64,000 bases of DNA from Eucommia ulmoides (lineage: Eukaryota; Streptophyta; Magnoliopsida; Garryales; Eucommiaceae), in the NCBI GenBank assembly GCA_016647705.1, contig CM028333.1:7037616-7101615 (forward strand). Reading direction: 5' to 3'. The notes beneath the pieces are model-generated. The model searched no databases, was not told where the DNA came from, and saw nothing but the letters and a program-made list of their open reading frames with translations. Below are positions 44,674-58,368 of this stretch, in pieces; position 1 is the stretch's first letter, and each line of letters begins with the position of its first letter. A program made the position numbers and the translations under genes.

Positions 44674-47600
44674 TCATGGTGGTGCGTTTGAGTTTGTTGG
44701 CTGTGTGTCTGAGATTGTTTCTCTTATAGTCTTCATATATCTAGCAGCTTCCAATGTCCACGTCCGTGGGTTGTCGTTTAGGAGGTAATGAATGATTGTT
44801 TTTCTCATGTTCCTTACTTCGGATGCTGATATTTTCTTTACCACTACCTTGTTTTCTGTGTATTGCATCATGATGTACATCACGAACACCCCGCAATCCA
44901 TCCTGAGAATTTTACAAAGAGAGAAAAAAATGTATAAGCTAATACACAATAGGGAGGTGTGATGTTAAAATTTAACAACTTTACTTACGACCCATTTTTG
45001 TTGTGGACTGTCAAGACATTGTTCGATTTGTGCCCCACCCCAGCCCAGTAGGATGTTCCTGGTGATGAATTTCTCTATGGCTGTTTTCTGCATGTTTTTT
45101 TTTAGTTAATTTCATAGTTAGATACAAAACCAGTGTTTAGTGGTTTTTAGAATATTGATGGAATTTTAGTGCTATTGAATGATTAAGCATACCACAATCT
45201 GTGCGTCTTTGTAATACTGATCCGATTCAGGGTGCCTTGGTAGAAGTGAGTTAGAGAAAGTCCATTTCTTGTCAAATATGTCAAGCACCAACAATGTCCA
45301 ATGGTTTGCATATGCATGGAGGCCTTCACTATTTAGGGGGAAATGTATGTAACGACAATTGCTTGTGAAAGCGGTTTTGTTAAATGTGTATAGCTGGTTG
45401 AGGAGATTTTGTGGTTTTTGTTTTAATACACTCTGCATGGACATTCACACTTTATAAGCTGGTGTATATTTAATAGTAATTTTTTACTCTTTTCTTTCTA
45501 CGTACCCATATACTTGCAATGGCAAATTTTGATTGATCCAATAATTCCACAAGAGATGCGGTGCGTATTTCGTTGATTGCACGCATTCTGTTCTCCAAGT
45601 ACTCCCCGAATGAATCAATCACCCACATACACAAACCATTTAGCATATGTATTTATATAAGATATCTAAATTATTGAAAAATAGTAGTTTTTTGCCCCAC
45701 ATTGTCAGATATTTGTTTTCCTTGGATGACACATATAGTATCCCTACACGTGATTGTAGACATTGCTTTCTCTCCACCCCACACAAAAGCCCTGCAAACA
45801 ATCGACAATGAGTATAGTATTACAACAGCGTAATGCACTTGTATTCATACGGAAGTGTATATATGTAGTGTTTACATACCCAATGCCCTCTTCCCCATGT
45901 ATCAATTGCAGGAGTTCCCAATCTTGATCATCAAGCATTTTTGCCACCTTTGATTATTTTCTTTCAGGCATCCCAATGTTGTCTTCGTGCTCTCGTTCTA
46001 GCAACCCTTCAACGTTGATTGTCTCCTTCATTGTTGATTTTTTTTTGCTTGCCTTTGGTCTTGGGGTACACAAAATCACTTACTCTTTTACGTTCACGCC
46101 TAATTTTCTTTTCCATACGCTTAACCATTGAACTCACTTTTGGTGTTTGTTCTGTTGTCTCTACCATAGAAAGCAGGCAGGCCGGGATGTCCGGTACTGG
46201 TTGTTCGGGTTTTCGCATAACCATAGAAAGAGGCTCTGCGTTTGTAATGTGCAAATCAGTGCATTCAGGTGTGTTGGATGGACTAGCTGATGGAGGCCAT
46301 GGTTGTTGCACTGCATCAACAGATCTGACTTTAGGGGGGCAGAAACAGCCCCTTTTGCTGTTTGTCTTTCTACAATTTGCTTGTTTATTCATTCGAGATC
46401 GATTATTTTGAAATGTAGATTTTACGTGCAACTGTATTTTGCTCCTTTATCTCTTTGCCTAATGCATGCAATCCTTTGACTTCAAGCTCAAGAGAATTGC
46501 ATCTTTTCTTCAAGTCATCAGTTTCTGTATTTCTTGCTTCATGCAGTTCTGTCAATCTGGACTGTAATTGTTGGACCTCTATTTCAAGGTCTTTGCACCT
46601 TTTTTTCAACTTTACATTTTCCGCACTCAAAGGGTTTGCTCTATATATATATGTCACGTCATGGACACCCATTTCAGTCGACAACGTCAATCTCTCTGCT
46701 TCAAGCGTTGAAACCTTTATTTTAAGATCTAATTCTATTCGTTCGTAGTGGCCTTTCATGCCTGTAAGTGCAGAATTAAGCACCACTATCTCATTATGTT
46801 GGTTAATATGCTGGACAGTGATGTTACAAATAATTCTTCTAAATGCCTCTATCGTTTGGTTTTCCTCAATCATCCTAACCTGAAACTCCTCCTACATTTA
46901 GTCCATCAGGTTATACATGTCCCCTTGAATTATGAATTACGAGTCGATTGAAGCAGCAGTGCTCTTCATTTGGGAAAAATCAACAGCCAAACTGAAATTG
47001 GGCTCTTCGACTGGTTTTTTTTTGTTGGCTGATGATGGGGTCAATGTAGGTTCTCATCACTTGGCTAACCACTTCGTTGATGTCAATGTCATTCTCCTCC
47101 TTAGTAGGTTCCCCCTTGTTGGTCGGCGACAAGATTGCTTTTGGGCTATCTATCTTTGAGGCTTTGCCTTTATCGATACGTGGCATAAGTTCCTGAGGTA
47201 TTTCCTGGACGATAGAGTCATCATCGTTGTTTGGCAATGTGATGCCCATCTGTATTTCAGCCAAAGTTTCTTTGAGTGGCCCCTCCTTCACCTGAACACA
47301 TATTATTCCAAATTCAGTTACGATTAAATTTACAGAGATGTACAAGTGAAAAAATAGAGACATAACACAACAACAAACTTGATCATTAAGCAAATGACTT
47401 ACTGAGGTGTTACCAATGGTTGAGGAATATGTAGTCAAACACCAATGTGTTATTCTGGGGACGAAATACTCCCTATCATCCATAGTCTTAAGCAAGGTAG
47501 TGTGCTTGCACATCCGTACTAAACAGTCAAAGATAAAACGTACATAAATATGAATGTTCATATAAAAAATTTGCACATGGTATATATTGTACATGAATGT

Positions 47601-49866
47601 TCATATTCCAACAAACAGACAAGAGAAATACATGTTCAGCACAAATATTCAAAAACTATATTGCACATGAATGTTCAGTATGAATATTCACAACATATAT
47701 GGCATATGAATGTTCAGATTGATTTTTGAAAGATTTAAATGTGAAGTTTTCAGATAGGTATGTTCATACAATGAGAATGTTCATATATTTAAAATATATG
47801 AAGAGAATATTCACATAGGCATATGGATGTTCCATTTTTCAAATATTTTGCATTAGAATGTCAAAATATTAGTATGAATATTCACAACATATTTTTGCAC
47901 ATGAATGTTCAGATTGTTTTTGAGGCTTTAAATGTTAGGTTTCAGGTTGGTATGTTTGACACCATGAGAATGTTCATATGTTTAAAATAAATAAAGAGAA
48001 TATTCACATATGTGTATGGATGTTTTATTTTTTTGATGTCTATTCATGAGAATGTCAAATATCAGTATGAATATTCATTACATATCATGCACATGAATGT
48101 TTAGATGAGTTTTTTATGCTTCAAATGTTAGGTTTTCAGGTTCGTATGTTCATACTATGAGAATGTTCATATATTTAAAATATATAAAGAGAATATTCAC
48201 ATATGCGTATGGATGTTTTTTGTTTTTCAGATGTTTTTCATGAGAACGTCCCTGTAATTTTTTGTTTAAGAGAATGTTCATATATGTGTCCAAAATAATA
48301 ACATTTGTTATAATGCTTTTGTGGTCACATATGGGAATGTGAATGTTCATGCCACAATAATTTTCTTAATTTGCTAATGAACAATAAGCAAAATCATACA
48401 CGTTTGCTCAGGTAATATCATGCTGTAAATTCTAAGTATAAGGGAACACTTGTATATTGACAGGAGATGCACGAACCTGCAACGCAATCACACAACCCGT
48501 GACGGACCGTGACTCAATGTACGACTTCTTAAGATTTTTTTCCAAGTCTATGTATATTGCATCCGCCCAGTTATAGTCATTCATACTAGAGAGGTAACGC
48601 ACTAGCCATTTGGGCACCTGTTGACCAGTAGTTGCAAAGAAACAGGTCGTGAGCAGGTGTAAGCACAATAGCCTGACAACATCTTCAATATCTTGTTCAC
48701 TAGTTTTATGAACTTGCTTATCTATCAATGTCTTCAAGAAAGCCACACTGAATTCACGTGCTTGGTATGTTAGTCAGCTCAAGAAAACAGAGTCGACATG
48801 TGTGTAACGACACTGCACAACTGAATCTTCCCCCCGGGAGAGGCCAAAGATGAGCTGAATATCAGGGGCGTTAGTTTTACTAGTTTATCCCCCAGCCAGA
48901 ACACCCCCTGGCTGGAATATAGCTCAAAATGATCATCTCCAGCAACACATCATTATTTTGTATGTTTTCAAGGGATAACCAGTTATTGTAAAAAGTTTAA
49001 AAAATCTTTGAAAAAGACGTCCTTGAAAGCAATTCTTTGTGTTGATCAGTTAACTTGTACTCCTTAATTAGATCAAACGCATGTTTTAGATTGCAGTGAT
49101 ATAAGAATGGTCTATGCTGAGATTGAGATTTGTCTTCGATTTTTGGTTTCGCAACCTTCAATGCTGTAGTCTACAGTACAACAAAAAATTATAAACATCC
49201 ATACAAGTTAAAGAATTGTTGTGAACATTCCATTTGAATTGTAAACTGAATTTTTTTCACTTATTTGGAAACGAGAACATTCATATAATGACATGTAGGA
49301 CGTGAACACCTAAAAATCATTTAAGTGAACATTCAAAATCTAAATTTATATTTAGGGAAAAAATCAGGTGCAATTTCGAGTACAATCTGAACATTCAATT
49401 TTTAGGAACAGTCATTAGGAAGTAGCGATGGATAAGAACATGTAGACGAATACGGATTCAACCAAAACATACAGCGTGTGAATACAAAATTCTAACAAAT
49501 TGACACATATTCAGGAGAAAATTCATTGTCGGTTTGAACATTCACAAATCATTGTTCAATAAACGATGTCACCCACACATAGTCAAAGATTGTAGGGCCA
49601 CCATCTCTTTTTTCATGTATGGACATATGAATATTCAACTATTTAATTTGGTTTTCACATTTTTTTTTACCGATTTACATGCATATTCACTCAAACAACA
49701 TGCAAAAAAGAACACGTCCCCAAATATGTAGCGATTGAAGCCATTAAACGCAACCGTAAACATTCATCGCTCGATTAAGTCGACAAAACAACAGTAACTG
49801 ACCTTGCGTGCTCATGTCCTTTCTTTTCTTTGACAAAGATGGACTGGATTGACTTATTTTCGCCAT
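44674..49866 (-). pseudogene. ULP1/C48 peptidase-like gene carried by the MULE, decayed
   Basis: C48 proteases remove SUMO-like tags; copies captured by Mutator-like elements are known as Kaonashi/KI-MULEs. Start ATG 49866 (MAKISQSSPSLSKKRKDMST), exon 49803-49866, then 48477-49163 with a DUF1985-like N-terminal region (DVLLEMIILSYIPARGC, APDIQLIFGLSRGEDS), 45880-47291 with a Lys-rich linker and a coiled coil (about 46400-46870), 45791 downward (AFVWGGEKAMSTITCRDT), and catalytic exons: HWTLLVLDIF and WTFSNSL (45170-45440), SPQQKW (about 45000) and MDCGVFVMYIM (44902 downward), giving the His, Asn, Gln and Cys positions of the family. Asn in place of Asp is seen in other plant copies. There are stops near 48990, 48896 and 48770 and several one-base frameshifts (for example the A-run near 47020). 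The stop is TGA at 44674. Confidence 0.82.
47677..48254. repeat. Minisatellite, about 193-bp unit, in an intron of the ULP1-like gene
   Basis: Three units start AGTATGAATATTCA at 47677, 47871 and 48064 (spacings 194 and 193). Each contains CACATGAATGTT(C/T)AGAT, GAGAATGTTCATAT and AAGAGAATATTCACATA in the same order. The array lies in the intron between the exons at 47291 and 48477. Confidence 0.88.
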
Positions 49867-50438
49867 TGAAGATAGTAGAAGGAGAGCATGAAAATCGGCG
49901 GCGATTTAGGGTTTTTCAAATTTTCTTTTTGCAGAGAGTGTTTTTACAGCGAAATTCTAGCGGAATGATTACAAGTGGAAAGTGTAGTAGTTAATGGGGT
50001 AATGGAGGTGGTAGTCTCGGAATATAGACGGTCACTCACATTGAGCAATTGTACTATCAACAGAATATGAACGTTCACAAATAATCAAAATAACATCCAA
50101 AATTTTTGAAAATTATATCATCAGACAGATAATTTTTCGTATATTATTTGGTGTATTTATTTATTTATTTATTTATTTATTTTAAATCAGGCATGAATCA
50201 CATAGGATCATTTTTGTGTTTTAGTTAATGTTGCAAAAGAAAACTATCACGACAATAGAAACGAACAGACGGTTGTTTGCAGAATGGCAGGTATTGTCAA
50301 ATCGAAGGGCATTTCGCAATGACTGAATTCTAAGAAGTGAACGAGGATAAAAAAAAAATTAATAGAAATTGTTGGAGATCCATTTTGGGAATACGTTAAG
50401 TAATGAGGACCACATAATAAAATTTCCTTCTTTTTTTA

Positions 50439-50473
<35 letters not shown>

Positions 50474-51303
50474 CTTTCATATCGTAAATGCCATTTTGAA
50501 AAAGAAAGAGAGTATTGCAATTATCATAATATTTACGAAAATGTCAGTGATTATAAAATTTGGAAATGTCATTTCTACTATCTTATTTATGAAAATGCTA
50601 TTGGTTATAAAATGACATTTTTATTCTTTTTTCATATGCAATATAAGGATGAATTAAATTGTTTGTAAAATTTAAACTTATTATACTTATATTATGCATG
50701 AATATTATGTTATCAATTTATACTTTTAAAATAAGTTTATTTTGTGCATAGAATTAAATTAAGTGTGTAATATTATGTTTAATTATGCAATTAATATTTT
50801 ATTGTGAGAATTATGTTTACATATGATAACATATTATTTGGTTTTAAATATTGTTAGATTATGTAAAATTACGGTTGTTCTTATAAAACTTAATTTTATA
50901 CATAAAATTTTAAAATTAATTAATTAGAGATTAGTCACAACATCTTTAATTAATTAATATATATTAAGCTATAACAAGAATCATATAAGAAATTAGACAT
51001 AATATTATGATTAATTATATTTAATATAATAAATTTTATTTCACATGAACTTTTATTATATTTATATAATTAATTAGGATAAAATATTATATTATTTTCA
51101 TAATTATCTACAGAAATTATGAATGATACATAATTTGATAGTTTTATCATTAAAAAATCAGGATAGAAAATCAAATTATTTTCATTATGTACCCATAAAA
51201 TATGAAATTTAGTATATAATTTGATAATTCTATCATTACGATCATTTGAATCTATTTGAATTAAAAAAGTTGCCCACAGGCAATTTTTATGTTTTAAGAT
51301 TCA
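49867..51303. other. Right flank of the MULE and AT-rich spacer
   Basis: 49867-50060 is the leader/promoter side of the ULP1-like gene, with a telo-box-like AAACCCTAA on the minus strand near 49905. After it come a (TTTA)n run at about 50153-50180, a long T run at about 50442-50471 and very AT-rich sequence. No gene recognised. The right MULE terminus should lie here, but I cannot fix it. Confidence 0.4.
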
Positions 51304-53851
51304 TGTTGATCCCAGAATTTTGATGGACAATTAAGTGTTGATGTTTTTTGTGGAACTAATGAATTTATTGAATGTTTCAATTTAAGAGTTTCAGATAATA
51401 TCATGAAGTAATTATGAAGAATGCAGAGAAGATAATATCATGAAGTAATTATGAAGGATGCGGCGACGATAATATTATAAAATAATTATAAAGGATGCAG
51501 AGACCGACATTATAGAGATGAAGAGATTAAAGATTATGAAGATACTAGATGAAAACAACTCAAATCTTTTTTACTCTTAATGTATCCCGATTAGGATCAC
51601 ACACGACACAAATTAAATGAGTTATGTTTATGTGTGTTTTATTTAATGAAATTAAAGTCCTAATTAGTGTTCAATTATTTACTCAAATGTGAAATTGAAA
51701 ATTGAATATTGACCTAATCAAGATTAGTGGTTGAAATTGAATATTAGTGTTAATTAAGTTAAGCAAGAAAATAAATTGGTTAAAGGGTCTAAAACGATGA
51801 AGTTTGGAGTTGAAATAAATTAAGGATGGGTGTTCCAACAAATATCGGTTAACAGACCACAAGGGGATCGGTCAACCGATGGGCGTAAGCTGGAAAATGA
51901 TGAGTCTCTGAATCGATCGGTCAACTGCACCAGGAGAGATCAGTCAATCGATGATCGAAGTGAAACTCTCTGAATCGATTAGTCGACCGACTATCTATAA
52001 TCGGTTAACCGACCCAGGCCGAAATTAGGCTTGAGAAAACATCATGAATTGATCGATCAATCAACCTATGAGGGATCGGTTAACTGACCAGTGTTTGAAA
52101 TTGGCTTGGCTAGTATCCAGTATTGACCGGTTGACCGATGGTGCAGAGGCCGGTCAACCGACTGTGCTGTTTGAATTTCGAGGCTTTTAAGGATCATATC
52201 TAAAACTAGCCATTTTTTTGCATATATTTTGGAGATATTTTGAGGATTTGGGATATATTATAGATATATCATTAATACCTATATATCCTTATAAATATGG
52301 TACATTAAATTAAAGTGTTTCTCAATTTAGTTCATTTAATACTTCCCATATTTACAATTTGAGATTGAGAAAAAATTTGGGGATTAAATTGAATATTTTA
52401 AAATCCATATTTAAGTCAAATATATCAGGAATGTAATGTAATGATATATGGTGTCTATAGGTGCCTTTTAGAGGTCTATCATTTGAAAACTAGTCGTTGG
52501 AGGGCTTGTTTTAATTCCTTATATATAGACCTACGAATTTTGAATATTAGAGATCCTAATCAACCAAGAACTAAGAGTTTTTATTCTAATTTTGTATTGA
52601 GCGATCATTTGTGAGATCTATTGTGGACAAAGTTTTTGAGTTAAAACGCTAATTTATTTAGCATCACCGATATGAGTTGTCTAAGCGATTCAATTTTCAA
52701 TATTTCAGTGTTATACTGGTGAGATCTTTCCAAGCTTTTTTTTTTTAATTGTGAATTTATATTATCATTGCTTGCTTAGTTATAAGATCGTTGTGAAATC
52801 GTTTTTGAACTTTAAAGAGCATAAAAATTATTTTAAAACAATTTTTTTTTTTTTTTTTTTTTTGTGATAAGCTTATTACATGCTTATTTTTGTGCTACCC
52901 ACATCTTTTATAATCAGATTTTGAATTCCTCACGTAAAATTATATCACTAGTAATTTTGGGATATTAATTGAGTTTAATTGATTTGAGGTGGTAGAAGTT
53001 TCGAGTGGGAAAAAAATTATCGATTTTTGTACTTGGTGAGTTTGTGTGGATTAGATATTGTTGAAAGTATCTAGTTAGGGGTAGCATGAGTTTCAATTTC
53101 TTCCGGTAAAGAGAATGAGGTTTAATCTTTACCTAAGATATAAAAAGATTAGGTTACTCTTTTCCCTTGAAAAGAGTTAGGCGCAATTCTTCCTGATTAG
53201 AATTAATTGAGTGTGATTTGTAAAGGTTGCATCTTTACCGGTGAAAATAATATTTGGAGTGTTTTTAGTGAGGTTTGATTCTTAACCTAAGATATAAAAG
53301 AATTAAGTTTGATCCTTAATTTGTGAAAGGATTAGGTTAATCTTGAGCCTGGTAAAAAGATATGGTTATTTTTGCGCCTGGAAAAAAGATTAGGTGGTGA
53401 TTCCTCCTAAATAGAATTAGGTTAGTTTTTAATCTGGAAAAAGATAAAGTTCTTCCTTAACCTATGAAAAGAGAATTGTAAATGTTGATTCTGAGCCTGT
53501 GAAAAGAATCATTGTGTAAAGGTTTGGTTCCTACCTGTTAAATGTTGGTTCCTACCTGTTAACTGGATTAAGTGATTTAGTTGGTGCGAATCTCCGTGAG
53601 GCTCGGAGGACTGAATTAGCCAAGAATAGCTTGGTGAACCAAGATATATCCTTGTGTGCTACATTGATTTACATTATTTATATTTTTATTATTTGGATGT
53701 GCATCTAGATTAAATACACTTATCCGTTATATTATAAAGATAAATAATTAATTTAAAATAAATTGATATAAGTGTTGAAAGATAAGAAATTTGTTTAAAT
53801 TTTTTAAAATTACCGAATTCACCCCCTCTTGGGTAGCTCACTAGACCAACA
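51304..53851 (+). mobile_element. SIRE/Maximus-type Copia solo LTR, copy 2
   Basis: TGTTGATCCCAGAATTTTGATG...CTCACTAGACCAACA, 2548 bp, same family as 9861-12109, with flanks ATTCA (51299-51303) and ATTAA (53852-53856), a 4/5 target duplication. The GGTCAACCGAT/TCGGTTAACCGA-rich block (51840-52170) corresponds to the GGTCGAC-rich block of copy 1 (10320-10610). A T run sits at 52840-52863. No internal region remains. Confidence 0.85.
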
Positions 53852-53899
53852 ATTAATTTTTGTGTGTTTTACATTGGTAAAACATGCAATTTGGATTAT

Positions 53900-54117
53900 T
53901 AGATCTTATATTTTTGACATAAGCATTTTGAGTTTTATTCAGCTTCTCAATATGCTAGTTTATCTGATATCCGATGTGATATTCCCGAACTTAGTGATAA
54001 TAACTATAAGATATGGAAGAAGATGATTCTCCTCCATCTAGGGTGTATGGATATTGATTATGCTATTAGGAAGGACAAACCACCTGTAATCACCGATTCT
54101 AGCACTCCAGCAACGGC
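53900..54117 (+). pseudogene. Copia gag start fragment
   Basis: The frame at about 53955-54128 reads ELSDNNYKIWKKMILLHLG and CMDIDYAIRKDKPP, the well-conserved beginning of Copia gag. It is cut off at about 54080-54118 by the next LTR. Only about 55 residues survive. Its 5' LTR is not visible directly upstream, where the SIRE solo LTR sits. Confidence 0.75.
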
Positions 54118-55483
54118 AACAAGTAATTAATAATTCATTTTATAAAAATATTTTAATTTACAATCTGACAACGATAATTATAATTATCGAATTTATAATT
54201 TATCGATTTATTGATTCGATTTTATAATGGTGAATAATAAATATAACTATTATAATTTTACATAAAAATTTCCCTATAAATTTCTGGTGCCATCTCACTT
54301 TCCCAATCAAAACTTATGCATATTTCCATAATCAATTGGAAGAAAAATATATGTTTAATATGGAAAGATCACCATAACTAGTTAGTTTGTATTAGATAGG
54401 ATCAATTATCATATTATTGATATTATCATCAATAATAATATCATAATTGTTGAAAATTATTAATATTAATAACCATGATAAATATATATAACAATCAGAA
54501 TGACCTTAATTGATGTATCAGTTATAATAATAATAATAATAACTGATATATCAATTGTGATAATTATTTCACTAATAATTAATTTTCGAGTCGATTTTTA
54601 CAACAGTAAATATTAATTACAATTATTACAAACAGAAATTATAATATAATTCTTGTCGTCGTTTCGTTCTCACCGACCTTACAATCAAACTGTGAGATTG
54701 TGAGCTAACGCTCAGTAAAATTCCAACCCTTCTAATACGTGCATTTGATTAATGTGACAAATAAAACACCTTGACATGATTTTCACATAATTACAATTAT
54801 TTTATAAAATTTAACAGTTAAAATTCAACACACAATAATAGCATAAATTACACAATAAGAGAATTAAATACGTATATTAAAAGAGTTAAAAATTCTACCT
54901 AAAATCTGAAACCAAAATCCGAACCAGAATTTATATAAACATTCGGAACGTATAATCATTTTGGTTTGCTAAACCAAAATGAAATTTCTATGATTTTATC
55001 CTAATTCCTATTCTTAGCTTTCCTTCCTGATCAAATTAGGAGAACTCATGTCCTTCATTCCTTTCTTCTTCTTCTTCTTATTATTATTATTCTCCATTAA
55101 CACATACACTTGTAATGTATATATACTTATTATATACATATGATATTCATAAATAACACATATCAACTATATGTGGCTAGAGTTTGATTACTTCCTTGGG
55201 AAGTCATTAAATTTTAGCCACATTATATTTTATTTTATTTATTTATACTAATCACCCCTCTTGAAATAAAATAAAAAAAATATTAATTATATCTCAAAAT
55301 TCTTAAAAGCATATTTTGAATAGCACAATAGTTCCAAAACTTTTAAAAGTCGATTTAAAATAAACACTTAACCCCAAAAAATTTCAAATATTATTTATAC
55401 CAGAAATTTATAAAATTGACCCAAAAATGTTAAACTTATATAAACTAATATTTTCAAAAATATAAATTTTCGGGGTATTACAA
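54118..55483 (-). repeat. 3' LTR of a degenerate gypsy element
   Basis: The minus strand starts TGTAATACCCCGAAAATT at 55483, preceded by GAGGACGAAATTTATTTAAGGGGGG (split here as GAGGACGAAATTTATTT and AAGGGGGG), the classic end of Tekay/Del pol plus polypurine tract. The LTR runs to about 54118, where it matches 58400-58957 (CAAGTAATTAATAATTC and onward). The last about 30 bases found in the other LTR are altered or missing here, so the lower limit is approximate. Confidence 0.75.
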
Positions 55484-58368
55484 TCTACCCCCCTTAAATA
55501 AATTTCGTCCTCAGAATTTTGTTCAAAACAATAACAATTCAGAATCATCGCATGATCATATTAGTCACACTTGATGCTAGAATAATGGTTCTCTATGTAG
55601 GGTTACATAACCAAAAGTCACCTATAATTCATAACTGTCAAAATTCATTCCACATATCGTGACATTCTCATTCGCAGTGGCCTAAATTATATCCAAAAAC
55701 CTACAGACATGGTGCACTTTGGTCGGTAACACCTAGCACAGATAACCAATTGCTAAAGAATCTTATGTTTCTAAATGCTTCCGTTGAGCTACTCTGATAA
55801 AAATATCGACAATAAGATAATATATCTTTAAAATATCACGGTAGTCTAACTGGATTGGGTCTATCTCAATTCCAATAGGTCTACGACCTTAATAATGTTT
55901 CCCACTTGGCATGACTTTTTAAGTCCATTGCCATATCCCATAACCAACATTTGTCAATTCCGTTCGACATTTCAGGCCAACATATCACAGTCAACATCTT
56001 ATCCAACAGATAGCCCAATTCCTTGTAGACTGTCTCGTGAGACTAAAAATAATCAATCCCAATATCCATATTAAAATTTCAATAATCTCATAAACTTATC
56101 AACACATTCCAAACTTCAAATAACGAGTTTTCTGAAATACATCTGAAAATACATAACTACCCTTCAATTACATCAATAAATCTCAAAATACCTAAATACG
56201 TCAAAATCATATAAATACATCTAAAAACTCATAAATACAACCAAACAATATAAATACGTGTCGATCAACTAAATACGTCTCAAAACACATAAATATGTTT
56301 CAAATACCCAAATACGTGTCACACTATAAAAATCAAATACATCTCAAATCACATAATTACGTCTCTAAAACCACGTAACATAACGAGTTCAGTACTAAAT
56401 TCAATATTCACGTAAAATGTTTATAAAAAAAATTACTGAAAACCCCAACTCGCATTCTAATACCAATTAGGCTAAAAAATTCAAATTAATATTTTAAAAT
56501 AATAATTGGCTTCCGATAGTTTCACAATGACCCCACGCTCCGCCTCTACCAATCATTAGTAATGGACCAATATCTATCCGAATTATTTTTATCGATATAC
56601 TGTTTTCGTAGTATAAAAGCATTTTATAGATCAAGTATTTTTATTTTTATTTTTATCAAAATCCACTTTCTAATAAAATATAGCCATATTGGGCAGTACC
56701 CAAACCCCAATAAAATATCATCATAACAGAACAATAAAATTTAAATCAACTGGTCAACTCATTTGTATATAATAAAATAACATACTTCCGTATCAGCCAT
56801 ATGATCGTTTTACCTCATGATCGGGAGTTATCATATCCACCTTGTAGGACTTACCTAACATGTAACAACATATATAATATATCCAGCCTGTAGGACTTGC
56901 CTGACAGGTAACAACATGTATAATATATTTACCCTGCAGGACTTACCTGATAGGTAACAATATGTATAATATATCCACCTTGCGGAACTTATCTGACAGG
57001 TAACAACATATATAATATATCCACCATGCAGGACTTGCATGACAGGTAACAACATATATAATATATCTACTTTGCAGGATTTGCCTGACAGATAATAATA
57101 TATATAATATATCCACCCTGCAGACTTGCCTGACAGGTAACAACATATATCCACATCTCGCAGGACTGGCCCTCTTGATGAGAAGACAACTATGGCATAG
57201 CAGGATAATAAAATTATTTTTTACCTTTAAAATTTTACTCGATCCATTAATCATCATAAAATAGTCCATTTCAATCAACATTTTTTTTCCCACAATTTAA
57301 TACGAAAATATAATTTGATAATTAATATAGAAGACAATAAACACCTTTAAATTAATATTTTTAATTCAACAACAATTCCTGTGGTCCACGGCTAACACGG
57401 CACTCACCTAGACTTATTTAATTTACTATTGGTAAGTTGCATTACTCAACGTCACCTAAGATGTTAATATGTTCAATTTAAAACTTGTAAGGACCAAAGT
57501 AAAATAATGGTAACACCATATGGGTGCAAAGTGTCAACCCATCGAAACATCTTTTTTTTTCCTATCAAAATGAAACCACAACCTGAATAATAACAACCAA
57601 ACAGGCCGCAACAACATGAAAACCAAAAATCATCGCCCCAATTAATTTCGCAGAATTGAAACAATTGTAAAACGTGAGAGGCCAAATGTGCAATTTGGCA
57701 AACATTACAATTACATAGATGCCCACCACATACTTAAGGGACCAAAAATAGAATTTCCCTAAACATTTTTCCATATTTGTGATAATGTTGGAAAGAAAAC
57801 TCTAGAGCTAGTAATATTGGTGACAGTGTAGAATGGATGCAAATTTCTTCTTGTTTTTTTTTTTTTTTTTTCAAATTCTTATTTTTCCGAATAGAATATA
57901 TCCACCACCACCTTCTAACGCCAACTATCACCAACACCTTCTCAATTGAATACCCACCAACAACAGTTTAAGCGTAATCAATAATCCCTATACTTTGCCT
58001 AAAAGATGCATAAGCTAAACATAAAACTGATTTTTTACTCAATTAACAAATGGCTTACTTCTACCTTTAAATAGTATATATGAAAATAGGCATAATCTTA
58101 CCACTATACTTAAAATAATATCATACAATTTAATCTATATCTAAATTCAGCCTGTCAACACATGGAACATGAAATTTTTAGAAGAAAAGTAAAGCGGCCT
58201 TGTAGTGCTCTGTAAAATTTATTATCCGATACCACTTTTCATATCGATATTTTTTTAAATTAGTGAGTTATACGAGAATTATTATTTTTAAATATTACTT
58301 CACTTATTATGAGTAATGAGTATCATAACCCAAGCTTAGGGTGGTTGTAAACCCGCTCTGATACTACC
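55484..58368 (-). mobile_element. Internal region of the degenerate gypsy element
   Basis: Between the LTR pieces there are only about 2.9 kb and no gag, protease or polymerase motif on either strand. The minus-strand GGTAGTATCAGAGCGGG at about 58368-58352 is a near match to the initiator-Met primer site. Part of the interior (about 56500-57430) echoes the solo LTRs at 21.7 and 35.2 kb (TGATCGTTTTACC..CATGATCG, CACTCACCT), suggesting an older LTR piece inside. Short frames (57473-57937) are unrecognised. Confidence 0.55.
56832..57160 (-). repeat. Tandem repeat, about 46-52-bp unit
   Basis: About seven units share CCTGCAGGACTTGCCTGACA followed by GGTAACAACATATATAATAT. In one minus-strand frame this reads as a repeated hydrophobic peptide (GYIIYVVTC..), which I regard as incidental to the repeat. 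Confidence 0.85.

Noticed and set aside
56855..57293. Repeat-containing membrane-like peptide
   Set aside because: The peptide repeat is a by-product of a 46-52-bp DNA repeat in a degenerate retroelement interior.
58200..58215. CTTGTAGTG as the missing right end of the CACTA element
   Set aside because: Context lacks the poly-T before it, the 3-bp duplication and subterminal repeats, and it is 46 kb away.
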